DNA of 64,000 nt from Patescibacteria group bacterium (GTDB lineage Bacteria; Patescibacteria; Microgenomatia; Daviesbacterales; UBA10151): NCBI GenBank assembly GCA_023487645.1, contig JAMDBX010000042.1:1-64000 (forward strand). Direction: 5' to 3'. Below are positions 34,076 through 41,809 of this stretch, one piece after another (the stretch's first letter is position 1; every line of letters starts with the position of its first letter). The notes beneath the pieces are model-generated. The model had not been told where the DNA came from. It was given only the letters and a program-made list of their open reading frames with translations, and searched no databases. The position numbers and the translations under genes are program-made.

Positions 34076-34549
34076 ATGTTGATTGAGAGTCGAGATGACA
34101 ATAATGGTGTTTCTTTTGATGAGGTTGGTTCCTGGACGAGAAGGAGACAAAGAAAAGCACCTCCTGTTAATCTAAGTGATTGGCAAGCAAACCGGCTGGC
34201 AATTTTAAGGCGCGCGCTCGAAATTCAAGGAAATGCTGAAAAAGCAGTTTTAGATAAAATTCCGCTTGTTTCTATGCTTGTAGGTAGACTTTTACCGCGT
34301 AGACTTTCCGCAGATACGGCTCTAATTTTGGCTAGAAAAATTGCTTATAGTGTAAGTATGGACCTAATCCGTGCGACCGAAGTTGCTCCCAAAAGTCAAA
34401 TTCGTCCTTATGAAGATCTTAGTTATAAGATGGAAATTGATTCTGTAAGCGGAGAGAAGAAACATTTTATTGATTCCTTAGGACAAAAAGAGGTAGAAAA
34501 GGCTTTAGAAGTAAGTAGGAGAAGTTGGTTGAAAAATCAGGTCAATTAA
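34076..34549 (+). CDS. Unknown protein downstream of the operator-like palindrome
   Basis: 157 residues, no family recognised. Basic and helical: SWTRRRQRKAPPVNLSDWQA, ADTALILARKIAYSVSMDLI, LEVSRRSWLKNQVN. No signal peptide or membrane segment. Two possible promoters: TTGACT-17-TATATT ending 32 bases upstream, or TATAAG 6 bases upstream. The 36-bp palindrome at 33958 suggests shared control with the PaaX-like gene and dprA. Confidence 0.6.
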   Translation: MLIESRDDNNGVSFDEVGSWTRRRQRKAPPVNLSDWQANRLAILRRALEIQGNAEKAVLDKIPLVSMLVGRLLPRRLSADTALILARKIAYSVSMDLIRATEVAPKSQIRPYEDLSYKMEIDSVSGEKKHFIDSLGQKEVEKALEVSRRSWLKNQVN

Positions 34550-34558
34550 GAAAATAAA

Positions 34559-35188
34559 TTAAACTCCTAAAAGCATATGGAGTAGGCCTAGAGGCAGGCC
34601 CAAAAGTCCCCATAAAAGTGTAGTTCCACTAAATGGTAAAAACCATAAAATCAGCAATATTAAAAATCCATACTTTTCAATTTGCATATATTTTATGGCC
34701 ATGTGTGGCGGCAAAAAGGACAAAACAATTTTTGACCCATCCAAGGGGGGAATGGGTAAAAGGTTAAAAACAGCCAAAATCAAATTGATATTGACGGCAA
34801 AACCTAAAATTCCCTGCAAAAGGTCGCTTCCTGCTGATTTTGTCAGATGAAATAAAATGGCAGCTATGACTGCCAGCCCCAAATTTGCCAAAATGCCGGC
34901 ACTGGAAACTGCCAGCTCGCCTTTTCGGATATCCCGAAAATTTAGCGGGTTGACTGGCACCGGTTTGGCCCATCCAAAGATCATCCCCGAACCTGAGAGG
35001 ATAAAGACTAAAGGCAATAAAATTGTTCCTACAAGGTCAATGTGGGGGATGGGGTTTAGGGTCAACCTGCCAGCGTGTTGGGCTGTCCGGTCACCAAATT
35101 TTAAAGCCACCCAACCGTGCATAACCTCGTGAAGGATCACGGAAAAAAGCAAGATAACTATTCCTAAAGCCAAAACTGTAGGATCCAT
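34559..35188 (-). CDS. Site-2-type membrane metalloprotease (M50)
   Basis: 209 residues from ATG 35188; the start is set by TATAAT 6 bases upstream. The zinc site HEVMH (VILHEVMHGWVALKFGDRTA) lies in the first membrane segment and the second motif is NLLPIPPLDGSKI. Helices run throughout. It cuts substrates within the membrane, often to release regulators. Its length fits the small M50B group lacking a PDZ domain. Confidence 0.88.
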   Translation of the reverse strand: MDPTVLALGIVILLFSVILHEVMHGWVALKFGDRTAQHAGRLTLNPIPHIDLVGTILLPLVFILSGSGMIFGWAKPVPVNPLNFRDIRKGELAVSSAGILANLGLAVIAAILFHLTKSAGSDLLQGILGFAVNINLILAVFNLLPIPPLDGSKIVLSFLPPHMAIKYMQIEKYGFLILLILWFLPFSGTTLLWGLLGLPLGLLHMLLGV

Positions 35189-35250
35189 AATGAGATTATA
35201 CCTTCTCCTCTCAGGAAAGAACATACCTCGGAATGTATATCCTATAGGTA

Positions 35251-35278
35251 TTGCAATTTTAATAAAATGTCTTATAAT
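35251..35278 (+). promoter_or_regulatory. Promoter of the 35290 gene
   Basis: TTGCAA (35251-35256), 16-base spacer, TATAAT (35273-35278), then 11 bases to ATG. Confidence 0.7.
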
Positions 35279-35289
35279 AATCGATTATA

Positions 35290-35784
35290 ATGGTAGTCGA
35301 ATCGGAAAAATTAAGTTGTCAACCTCTTGATGGAAAATACCAAATCCTTCCCATTGTAGTTGAAGATATTGTCCGTTATTCAAAAGTATCTCCCTTAATT
35401 ACTCCTTATGAGCGAAGACTGTTGCGTGCAGAAATAGAAACAGTTGTTAATGAAATTATTAAGCAGGCAAACGGCAGATTAAATGATTGGATGTTGAGTC
35501 CTGAAGATAAGACTGGTGAGGAAATTATCGAGATGCTGTTGGCTTATGGTATATCTCATCAAGGTGCCAATCAGGCAAGGAAAAGTTTTCTTAAAAATTC
35601 CATAGATATGATGCTTAGGGGTGCTCCCTCGGTTAAAGAATTCAGAAATTTTAGGAGAAATAGCAGAAAAGCAAAAATTTTGCCTTTTGAAAATCATCAA
35701 GGTGGTCAATACCATTCCGGACATCCACAACCTGTTTCATCAGATAAGGAAGCACCAATTTCTGATTACCATACAGAAAACTAA
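35290..35784 (+). CDS. Unknown small protein
   Basis: 164 residues, no family recognised. Helical core (ITPYERRLLRAEIETVVNEI; TGEEIIEMLLAYGISHQGAN) and a His/Ser/Pro-rich C-terminus (ENHQGGQYHSGHPQPVSSDK). No signal peptide. Preceded by a good promoter; 55 bases before the ABC operon. Confidence 0.6.
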   Translation: MVVESEKLSCQPLDGKYQILPIVVEDIVRYSKVSPLITPYERRLLRAEIETVVNEIIKQANGRLNDWMLSPEDKTGEEIIEMLLAYGISHQGANQARKSFLKNSIDMMLRGAPSVKEFRNFRRNSRKAKILPFENHQGGQYHSGHPQPVSSDKEAPISDYHTEN

Positions 35785-35839
35785 TTATTTTTATTCTCAG
35801 GCACTATACTTCTTCCTGTTCCTAGGCTAAAATTTACCT

Positions 35840-36817
35840 ATGTCCTCGATTATTTCTGTCCAAAATTTAAAAAAATATTATAAGGTTCACCAAAAGGAGC
35901 CCGGGCTTTCCAGTTCAATCAAATCTTTTTTTAACCGTAAATATATGGATGTCAAAGCCGTGGATGATGTTTCCTTTGAAATTGATGAAGGGGAGTTAGT
36001 AGGGTTTATTGGCCCCAATGGGGCAGGAAAAACCACAACCTTAAAAGTTTTATCCGGATTGCTTTATCCTACTTCCGGTGAAATTAAAGTTTTGGGATTT
36101 AACCCTTGGGAAAGAAAGACAGATTTCCAAAAACAGTTTTCCCTGGTCATGGGACAAAAAAACCAGTTGTGGTGGGACTTACCTGCCCAGGAATCCTTAA
36201 TTTTAAATAAAGAAATTTATGAAGTGTCAGATGAACAGTACCAAAAAACTTTAAATGAGCTGGTGGAACTTTTAGAGGTTGGGGATTTGCTCAAAGTCCA
36301 GGTGAGAAAACTTTCCTTAGGCCAGAGGATGAAAATGGAGTTGATTGCCGCCCTGATCCATTCACCGAAAGTGCTTTTTTTGGATGAACCAACCATTGGC
36401 TTGGATGTTGTGATGCAGAAGAAAATGCGTGATTTTATCCGGGAATATAACAAACGTTTTCAGGCAACAATCATTTTAACCAGCCATTACATGGATGATG
36501 TCAAAGAGCTTTGCCAAAGAGTCATTATTATTGATAAGGGAAAGATACTATTTGACGGAAAACTGGAAGAGATTATAAAAAAGTTTGCCGATTATAAAAC
36601 TTTAACAGCGGTTTTTGGTGATAAAGTTGATCCGGAAAAACTGAAAAATATCGGGAAACTGGAACAGTTTGAATTTCCTAAGGCAGTAATTTCGGTTAAA
36701 AGAGGCCGGGCCTCAGAAGCGGCGGCAGACCTTTTGAAAAATTTCCCGGTGGAAGATATCAATATCGAGGAACCGCAAATCGAAGACATTATCCGGGAAG
36801 TTTTTACAAATCACTAA
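35840..36817 (+). CDS. ABC transporter ATP-binding protein (ABC-2 exporter)
   Basis: 325 residues. Walker A GFIGPNGAGKTTTLKVLSG, signature LSLGQRMKMELI, Walker B KVLFLDEPTIGLDVV and switch His in TSHYMDD are all present. The C-terminal 90 residues are the extra domain of DrrA/NatA-type exporters. TAAAAT ends 7 bases before ATG. It pairs with the two permeases downstream to export a lipid, glycan or drug. Confidence 0.93.
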   Translation: MSSIISVQNLKKYYKVHQKEPGLSSSIKSFFNRKYMDVKAVDDVSFEIDEGELVGFIGPNGAGKTTTLKVLSGLLYPTSGEIKVLGFNPWERKTDFQKQFSLVMGQKNQLWWDLPAQESLILNKEIYEVSDEQYQKTLNELVELLEVGDLLKVQVRKLSLGQRMKMELIAALIHSPKVLFLDEPTIGLDVVMQKKMRDFIREYNKRFQATIILTSHYMDDVKELCQRVIIIDKGKILFDGKLEEIIKKFADYKTLTAVFGDKVDPEKLKNIGKLEQFEFPKAVISVKRGRASEAAADLLKNFPVEDINIEEPQIEDIIREVFTNH

Positions 36818-36818
36818 A

Positions 36819-36892
36819 GTGCCATTCTGGTAAGCGAGCGTAGTGAGCGCATCCAGAATCAGAAAGATCCTGGACAAGCCAGGATGACAAGA
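36819..36892. repeat. Dispersed palindromic repeat between ABC genes
   Basis: CATTCTGG...CCAGAAT arms around AAGCGAGCGTAGTGAGCGC, then CCTGGACAAGCCAGG and ATGACA. Its second half matches 29757-29786. It lies between the ATPase and the first permease and is transcribed with them. Confidence 0.65.
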
Positions 36893-36908
36893 GGAGGTCA
36901 TAGAAAAG

Positions 36909-37709
36909 ATGAAAAAATATTTAACTGTTTTCCAGGTGGCTTGGCAAAATGAATTTACTTACCGCCTTAACTTTATTTTATGGAGGTTTCGCAACATCAT
37001 CCGGCTGCTGATGACCTACTTTTTGTGGGCCGGTATTTTTGTCACTAACCAGCAGGTTTTCGGTTATTCCCAAGGACAGATGCTAACTTATGTTTTTATG
37101 GTCCTGATGGTTTCCACTTTAGTTTTATCATCTCCGTCATCGGATAATATAGGCGGAGAGATTGCCAACGGGGATTTGAGCAATTATTTGTTAAAACCGG
37201 TAAGCTATCTTAAATATTGGTTTGCCCGCGACCTTTCCAGTAAATTATTAAATATTATTTTTGCTACCTTTGAAGTTTCTATTTTATGGTTGCTTTTAAA
37301 GCCTAATATTCAGATGTCTTCTAATTTGGCAGTATTTTTAGGGTTTATCTTAAGTTGTATTTTAGCTATTGTGTTAAATTATTTAGTAAGTATTACTACT
37401 AGATTCGTCGCTTTTTGGACTCCGGAAAATACTTGGGGTATTGCCTTTGTTGCACTTGTTTTACAGGAAATTTTAGGGGGAGGAATTTTTCCTTTGGATA
37501 TTTTACCTAAATTTGTAAATATTTTATTACAATTTACCCCTTTTCCTTATTTAATTTATTACCCGGTTGCTATTTTTGTTGGTAAGATTCAAGGTATGGA
37601 ACTTATTCGCATACTGGGACAAACTTTTATTTGGATAGCGGTGATGTTGTGGCTTTCCAATCTGGTATGGCGAAAAGGACTGAAGGCTTACTCTTCAGAA
37701 GGAAGATAA
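36909..37709 (+). CDS. ABC-2 family permease, subunit 1
   Basis: 266 residues with six helices. NEFTYRLNFILWRFRNIIRL at the start and GEIANGDLSNYLLKPVSYLK in the loop after helix 2 are typical of the two-permease ABC-2 exporters. 91 bases after the ATPase, 3 bases before the second permease. Confidence 0.85.
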   Translation: MKKYLTVFQVAWQNEFTYRLNFILWRFRNIIRLLMTYFLWAGIFVTNQQVFGYSQGQMLTYVFMVLMVSTLVLSSPSSDNIGGEIANGDLSNYLLKPVSYLKYWFARDLSSKLLNIIFATFEVSILWLLLKPNIQMSSNLAVFLGFILSCILAIVLNYLVSITTRFVAFWTPENTWGIAFVALVLQEILGGGIFPLDILPKFVNILLQFTPFPYLIYYPVAIFVGKIQGMELIRILGQTFIWIAVMLWLSNLVWRKGLKAYSSEGR

Positions 37710-37712
37710 AAA

Positions 37713-38492
37713 ATGAAAGAAATAAAAATTTGGTGGATGTATACCAAAAACTCTTTTCAGCAGACCTTAATTAACAGGTATTTGGTGGTTATTTTTATGG
37801 CTGGAAAAATTGTGAGAGTAGCTTTATTTTTAGTATTTTTGAACTTTTTATTTCAAGGGGCCAAAGGTTTGGCCGGTTATAGCCGGGAACAAATAATTTT
37901 TTTCTATTTATCTTTCAATATGATTGATACTTTGGCCCAACTGTTTTTCCGGGAGGTTTACCGTTTTCGCTCCCTGGTAGTTTCCGGCAACCTGGATTTT
38001 GTGCTTTTAAAACCCTTAAATCCCCTAATCAGGGTACTTTTAGGAGGGGGAGATGTGATGGATTTGATGATGCTGGTCTTAATTACCGGGGCTACTATCT
38101 GGTTTGGGCTAACCCAGATTACCACCAGTCCGGTCAATTGGTTTTTCTACCTGCTTTTAGTTATTAATGGATTATTTTTGGCTGCGGCTTTTCATATTTT
38201 TGTATTAGGGGTGGGGGTGATGACTACGGCCATTGACCATTTAATTATGGTGTACCGGGATTTGTCTTCAATGCTCCGGATTCCGGTTGACCTTTATGTT
38301 GAGCCAATCCGGGCCATTTTGACCTTTGCCATTCCTTTAGGGATAATGCTGACCTTTCCGGCCAAAGTTTTGATGGGACTACTGTCACCAATTTTTATTG
38401 TTATCTCTATAGCTTTTTCTATAATTTCCTTATTTTTAGCCTTTAGGTTTTGGCAATTTGCCCTAAAACACTACCAATCCGCCAGCAGCTAG
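37713..38492 (+). CDS. ABC-2 family permease, subunit 2
   Basis: 259 residues with six helices. It resembles subunit 1 in the loop VVSGNLDFVLLKPLNPLIRV and begins after a 3-base gap, so the exporter probably has two different permeases and one ATPase type. Substrate unknown. Confidence 0.85.
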   Translation: MKEIKIWWMYTKNSFQQTLINRYLVVIFMAGKIVRVALFLVFLNFLFQGAKGLAGYSREQIIFFYLSFNMIDTLAQLFFREVYRFRSLVVSGNLDFVLLKPLNPLIRVLLGGGDVMDLMMLVLITGATIWFGLTQITTSPVNWFFYLLLVINGLFLAAAFHIFVLGVGVMTTAIDHLIMVYRDLSSMLRIPVDLYVEPIRAILTFAIPLGIMLTFPAKVLMGLLSPIFIVISIAFSIISLFLAFRFWQFALKHYQSASS

Positions 38493-38560
38493 CTTTAGCC
38501 ACGCAAGACGTCCACCTGCGAGGCTAATCTGTCAGTAGTTAATCCTTAAAATTTATCTGC

Positions 38561-38589
38561 TTGTATTTTTATTATTTATCTTGTAAGGT
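38561..38589 (+). promoter_or_regulatory. Promoter of the 38596 gene
   Basis: TTGTAT (38561-38566), 17-base spacer, TAAGGT (38584-38589), then 6 bases to ATG. Leaderless transcript predicted. Confidence 0.65.
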
Positions 38590-38595
38590 TTTATT

Positions 38596-39174
38596 ATGGA
38601 CGATAAAAAATCTTTAGGGTTTGCTCCGATAATTGTCGTTATTCTGTTATCATTAGTACTTTTTGGAGGAGCTTTTGTTGCCAAATATTATTTTCCCCAG
38701 CCTTCTATTAACAACCAAGTCCAACCCTTAGCCACTGAAGGTGAAGTGGTGCCAACAACTAAACCAATCCAAACCAACCAGAATTTAGATAAGGAGTTGG
38801 TGCCGACTCCCACCCCGACACCGCTTCCCACTGCGACCCCAACTCCGACACCCAAACCTGCCGCCGAAACTTCAACAACCGACACTTCAGATTCCAAACT
38901 TAGTTTAACTGCTGTTTCCACTGAACCAGGTAAGGTAAGTATGACTTGGACTTTGGACGGCAGTGCGGTTGACGGATTTAAAGAAGTCTGGGCCGACCAT
39001 ACCAATCCCACTTATCCAGAAGACCACTGGAATTATGATGCCGATACCAGCCTTCGAAGTTATACCTGGAGCAACTTATCATCAGGACAAACCCTGCACT
39101 TTCAGGTGGGTGTTTATAAAAGTGGCCAAGGTGTGGTCGCTTACTCTAATGATGTCACTGTCACAGTAAAATAA
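38596..39174 (+). CDS. Membrane-anchored fibronectin III-like protein
   Basis: 192 residues. A hydrophobic helix (about 9-27) ends near FVAKYYFPQP, then a long Pro/Thr linker (TPTPTPLPTATPTPTPKPA) and a C-terminal fibronectin III-like domain (PGKVSMTWTLDGSAVDGFKE, YTWSNLSSGQTLHFQVGVYK). Exported; binding partner unknown. Confidence 0.75.
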   Translation: MDDKKSLGFAPIIVVILLSLVLFGGAFVAKYYFPQPSINNQVQPLATEGEVVPTTKPIQTNQNLDKELVPTPTPTPLPTATPTPTPKPAAETSTTDTSDSKLSLTAVSTEPGKVSMTWTLDGSAVDGFKEVWADHTNPTYPEDHWNYDADTSLRSYTWSNLSSGQTLHFQVGVYKSGQGVVAYSNDVTVTVK

Positions 39175-39185
39175 TCTTCAAACCA

Positions 39186-39214
39186 TTGCAAGTGAACTTA
39201 AAAAATGGTAAACT
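39186..39214 (+). promoter_or_regulatory. rpmB promoter
   Basis: TTGCAA (39186-39191), 17-base spacer, TAAACT (39209-39214), then 9 bases to ATG at 39224. Confidence 0.7.
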
Positions 39215-39223
39215 TTCCAAGTT

Positions 39224-39463
39224 ATGTTAGTTTGCCAAGTTTGTCAAAAGGGAGCCAGGAAAGTTGCCTTCTCCCGACATAAGAAAGGATCTTCAGGTGC
39301 CGGTGGTACCTGGGCTCTTCGCGCTCCAATCCATAAAAGGACCCAAAGGCCCAATCTGCATACCTTTAAAGGTATGACTTTATGCACCAAATGTTTAAGG
39401 TTGGTCAAAAGCACTATCCATACCTCTAAAGGGACAACTCAAGTCAAGGTTCAAACAGCCTAA
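39224..39463 (+). CDS. rpmB: 50S ribosomal protein L28
   Basis: 79 residues. CQVCQKGARKVAFSRHKKGS with the second pair CTKCLR makes a zinc-binding L28, and RTQRPNLHTFKG is the family motif. Monocistronic with its own promoter. Confidence 0.92.
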   Translation: MLVCQVCQKGARKVAFSRHKKGSSGAGGTWALRAPIHKRTQRPNLHTFKGMTLCTKCLRLVKSTIHTSKGTTQVKVQTA

Positions 39464-39567
39464 GTTTTTTCTTATCTTGTCATTATCTAGAAGTTTTGGA
39501 ACCTAATCCTTAAAATTGGTAGTTGACATTCCCAAGATATAGGTTATATATATAGGTTAATATCCTT

Positions 39568-40383
39568 ATGCTAAACAGAGTAAAGGAACAAAGTGCTTTC
39601 AATGGACATGGTAAGGAGAATCCAGGCTGGGTTGATTTAACGGGTGGTGTGCAAGTTAACAATTTTCCCTGTATTGGTAGTGAGGCTCTTTTTTGGGTTA
39701 ATTGGCCTCAATCAGTTATCAATCACTTACGCTGTTTAGAAGAATCTCAGATAAATGATTGGCAAAAAGCTACATTGCTACTTAAAGAGCAAGCGGTAAA
39801 AGACCCTAAAACAGTAGCTCATCAAATAAGGGTAATGCAGCTGGTTGATGAAATAGTAAAAACTATGGATCTGCCGAAAAACATTGAATATGTTGATATT
39901 GAAACACTCAAACTGGCTGCTTGCCTTCATGATATCGGAAAAATGGGGATACCGATGGAAATTGTAAATAAAGCAGGTAAGTTGACAAGAGAAGAAAGAA
40001 GAATTATGAAAGCGCATCCCAGGTTGGGCAAGATTTATTTAACGGCGATGGATTTGCCACGGGAGGTTATCAATATCGTATTTCAGTATCATGAGAAACT
40101 GAATGGACGAGGTTACCCTGAAAAAAAACGAGGTAAAGAAATTTCCAGAGGGGCGCGGATACTAGCTGTTGCAGATGCTTATGATGCCAGATGTGATACG
40201 GCTAGGTCCTATCACCTAGAGTTTTTAAAACCTCCCGAAGTACTTCAAGATATCATTAGGCACAGGTATCGGTGGTATGATGGCACGGTGGTTAAAGCTC
40301 TAACTGAAGTTGTTCAAAACGGTTTTCAATTAAAAGAAGAATCGTTAAATCGTTTTGATGGGAAAATTGGGATAACCTCTTAA
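39568..40383 (+). CDS. HD-GYP-type phosphohydrolase
   Basis: 271 residues. LAACLHDIGKMGIPMEIVNK gives the HD pair. KAHPRLGKIYLT and the motif HEKLNGRGYPEKKRG (HD-GYP: HHE..DGxGYP) follow, then ARILAVADAYDARCD. HD-GYP proteins hydrolyse cyclic di-GMP or related nucleotides. No GGDEF, receiver or membrane domain is attached. TTGACA (39523-39528) and TATATA (39547-39552) precede it. Its last 39 bases overlap the end of fmt. Confidence 0.8.
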   Translation: MLNRVKEQSAFNGHGKENPGWVDLTGGVQVNNFPCIGSEALFWVNWPQSVINHLRCLEESQINDWQKATLLLKEQAVKDPKTVAHQIRVMQLVDEIVKTMDLPKNIEYVDIETLKLAACLHDIGKMGIPMEIVNKAGKLTREERRIMKAHPRLGKIYLTAMDLPREVINIVFQYHEKLNGRGYPEKKRGKEISRGARILAVADAYDARCDTARSYHLEFLKPPEVLQDIIRHRYRWYDGTVVKALTEVVQNGFQLKEESLNRFDGKIGITS

Positions 40384-41196
40384 AAATTCTTCCAGTTTAA
40401 CTTTTGTTTTACCTTCCATTTGTACCATTTTATCCGGTAAAAATTTGACAATTTTTCCTTCCCATTTGGTCCAGACAGTAGGCCAAGGGTAGTAAGCCCG
40501 GACCATTTTGTCTAATTTTTCCAAAGAGGGGGGATTGTCGATATTGAAATAACCATCCTCTTTGGTAATAATTTTAGTATAGGTAGCTTTTTGGTCATTT
40601 TGGGGTTGGGGAGTGATTTTTTCTGCCAGATACTCCGGGATAATTTGGGTTAAAAGGTCGGCAGCTTGGGCAAACATTTTTGTACCCAAAGTTTGAAAAT
40701 TATCATTGTGCGACAACATAATCTCTCTTGTATAAACTATCGGTCCGTGGTCTGTTTGCTCATCCATTTTGATAATCGAGATACCGCTGGTTTTATCTCC
40801 GTTTAAAACGGCATTTTGGATGGGAGAAGGCCCGCGGTACTTGGGCAAGAGCGAAGGGTGGACATTTAAACTTCCAAATTTGGGAATATTTAATAAATTT
40901 TGAGGGATAATTTTGCCAAAGGCTGCCACAATAAATAAATCTACATCTAAAATTTTAAAATTATTTTTAATAAACTCTTCATCCAGCCTTTCTGGTTTTA
41001 GAACCGGAAGATTGTTTTTTTGAGCTGCTTGGGCCACCGGCGTGGGAGTCAAAGTTTGTTTACGGCCAACTTTTTTATCCGGAGCCGTCACTACGGCTGT
41101 AAGCTGTATATTTTCCCGGATTTTTTCCAATATTGGGACTACAAAATCAGGGGTTCCAAAGAAAACTACTTTTACTTTTTTAAGTTGACTGTTCAT
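40345..41196 (-). CDS. fmt: Methionyl-tRNA formyltransferase
   Basis: 283 residues (family about 310). VVFFGTPDFVVPILEKI, catalytic SLNVHPSLLPKYRGPSPIQN and Asp in KMDEQTDHGPIVYTR are the formyl-transfer motifs; the C-terminal tRNA-binding domain is shortened. It formylates initiator Met-tRNA. Downstream of def (29 bases), so formylation and deformylation are coexpressed. Confidence 0.95.
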   Translation of the reverse strand: MNSQLKKVKVVFFGTPDFVVPILEKIRENIQLTAVVTAPDKKVGRKQTLTPTPVAQAAQKNNLPVLKPERLDEEFIKNNFKILDVDLFIVAAFGKIIPQNLLNIPKFGSLNVHPSLLPKYRGPSPIQNAVLNGDKTSGISIIKMDEQTDHGPIVYTREIMLSHNDNFQTLGTKMFAQAADLLTQIIPEYLAEKITPQPQNDQKATYTKIITKEDGYFNIDNPPSLEKLDKMVRAYYPWPTVWTKWEGKIVKFLPDKMVQMEGKTKVKLEEFLRGYPNFPIKTI

Positions 41197-41225
41197 AAAA
41201 TAATATTTTTTTGGAGGTATGAAAG

Positions 41226-41744
41226 CTATGTGAGCTTAATCTCTTCAAAAATCTCTGAACCACTTTTATCCCGCCCGGTAGATTTAAAGATCCTGCCGTT
41301 TTGCCTTAGCACATGATCCATAAACAAAGTACCATTTAAATGGTCTGTCTCATGTTGAAAAACCCAGGCGTCAAAACCCCGTAGTTTACGGGTAACCTTT
41401 TGGCCTCTTTCGTTTTCATATTCCACCGTTACCGCAATTGGTCTTTTAGTGTAAGCATAATAATCCGGAATGGACAAGCAGCCTTCAAAAAACGATTTTT
41501 CCTTCGGTGAATAAGAAAGGATTTTAGGGTTAAAACAGGCTACAAATTTTTTCCCTAATTTGGCAATAAAAAACCGCTCACTCAAACCTACCTGGGTTGA
41601 AGCCAAACCAACCCCTTCCGGATCCTGGAAACTTTCGGTAAGTTTAATCATTTCCCTGGTTGTTTGTAAAAGATCCGCAGTAACCTTTTTTACCGGCTTA
41701 GTTTTTATTCGCAATCTTTCATCCGGCGCTTTAACTACTCTCAT
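41226..41744 (-). CDS. def: Peptide deformylase
   Basis: 172 residues. The three family motifs are GVGLASTQVG, EGCLSIP and QHETDHLNG, giving the Cys and two His metal ligands. It removes formyl from nascent proteins. The promoter TTGTCA-17-TAAAAT ends 6 bases before ATG. First gene of def-fmt. Confidence 0.96.
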   Translation of the reverse strand: MRVVKAPDERLRIKTKPVKKVTADLLQTTREMIKLTESFQDPEGVGLASTQVGLSERFFIAKLGKKFVACFNPKILSYSPKEKSFFEGCLSIPDYYAYTKRPIAVTVEYENERGQKVTRKLRGFDAWVFQHETDHLNGTLFMDHVLRQNGRIFKSTGRDKSGSEIFEEIKLT

Positions 41745-41750
41745 GATGGA

Positions 41751-41779
41751 ATTTTACCAATACTTGGTCTTCTTGACAA
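41751..41779 (-). promoter_or_regulatory. def-fmt promoter
   Basis: Minus strand TTGTCA (41774-41779), 17-base spacer, TAAAAT (41751-41756), then 6 bases to ATG. Its -35 box shares five bases with the -35 box of the opposite promoter. Confidence 0.75.
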
Positions 41780-41802
41780 ATTATCCTAAGATGCACTAGC
41801 CT
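41773..41802 (+). promoter_or_regulatory. Promoter of the 41810 cohesin-glycosidase gene
   Basis: TTGACA (41773-41778), 18-base spacer, TAGCCT (41797-41802), then 7 bases to GTG at 41810. Overlaps the def promoter at the -35 boxes, so the two may compete. Confidence 0.65.
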
Positions 41803-41809
41803 AGAATTA

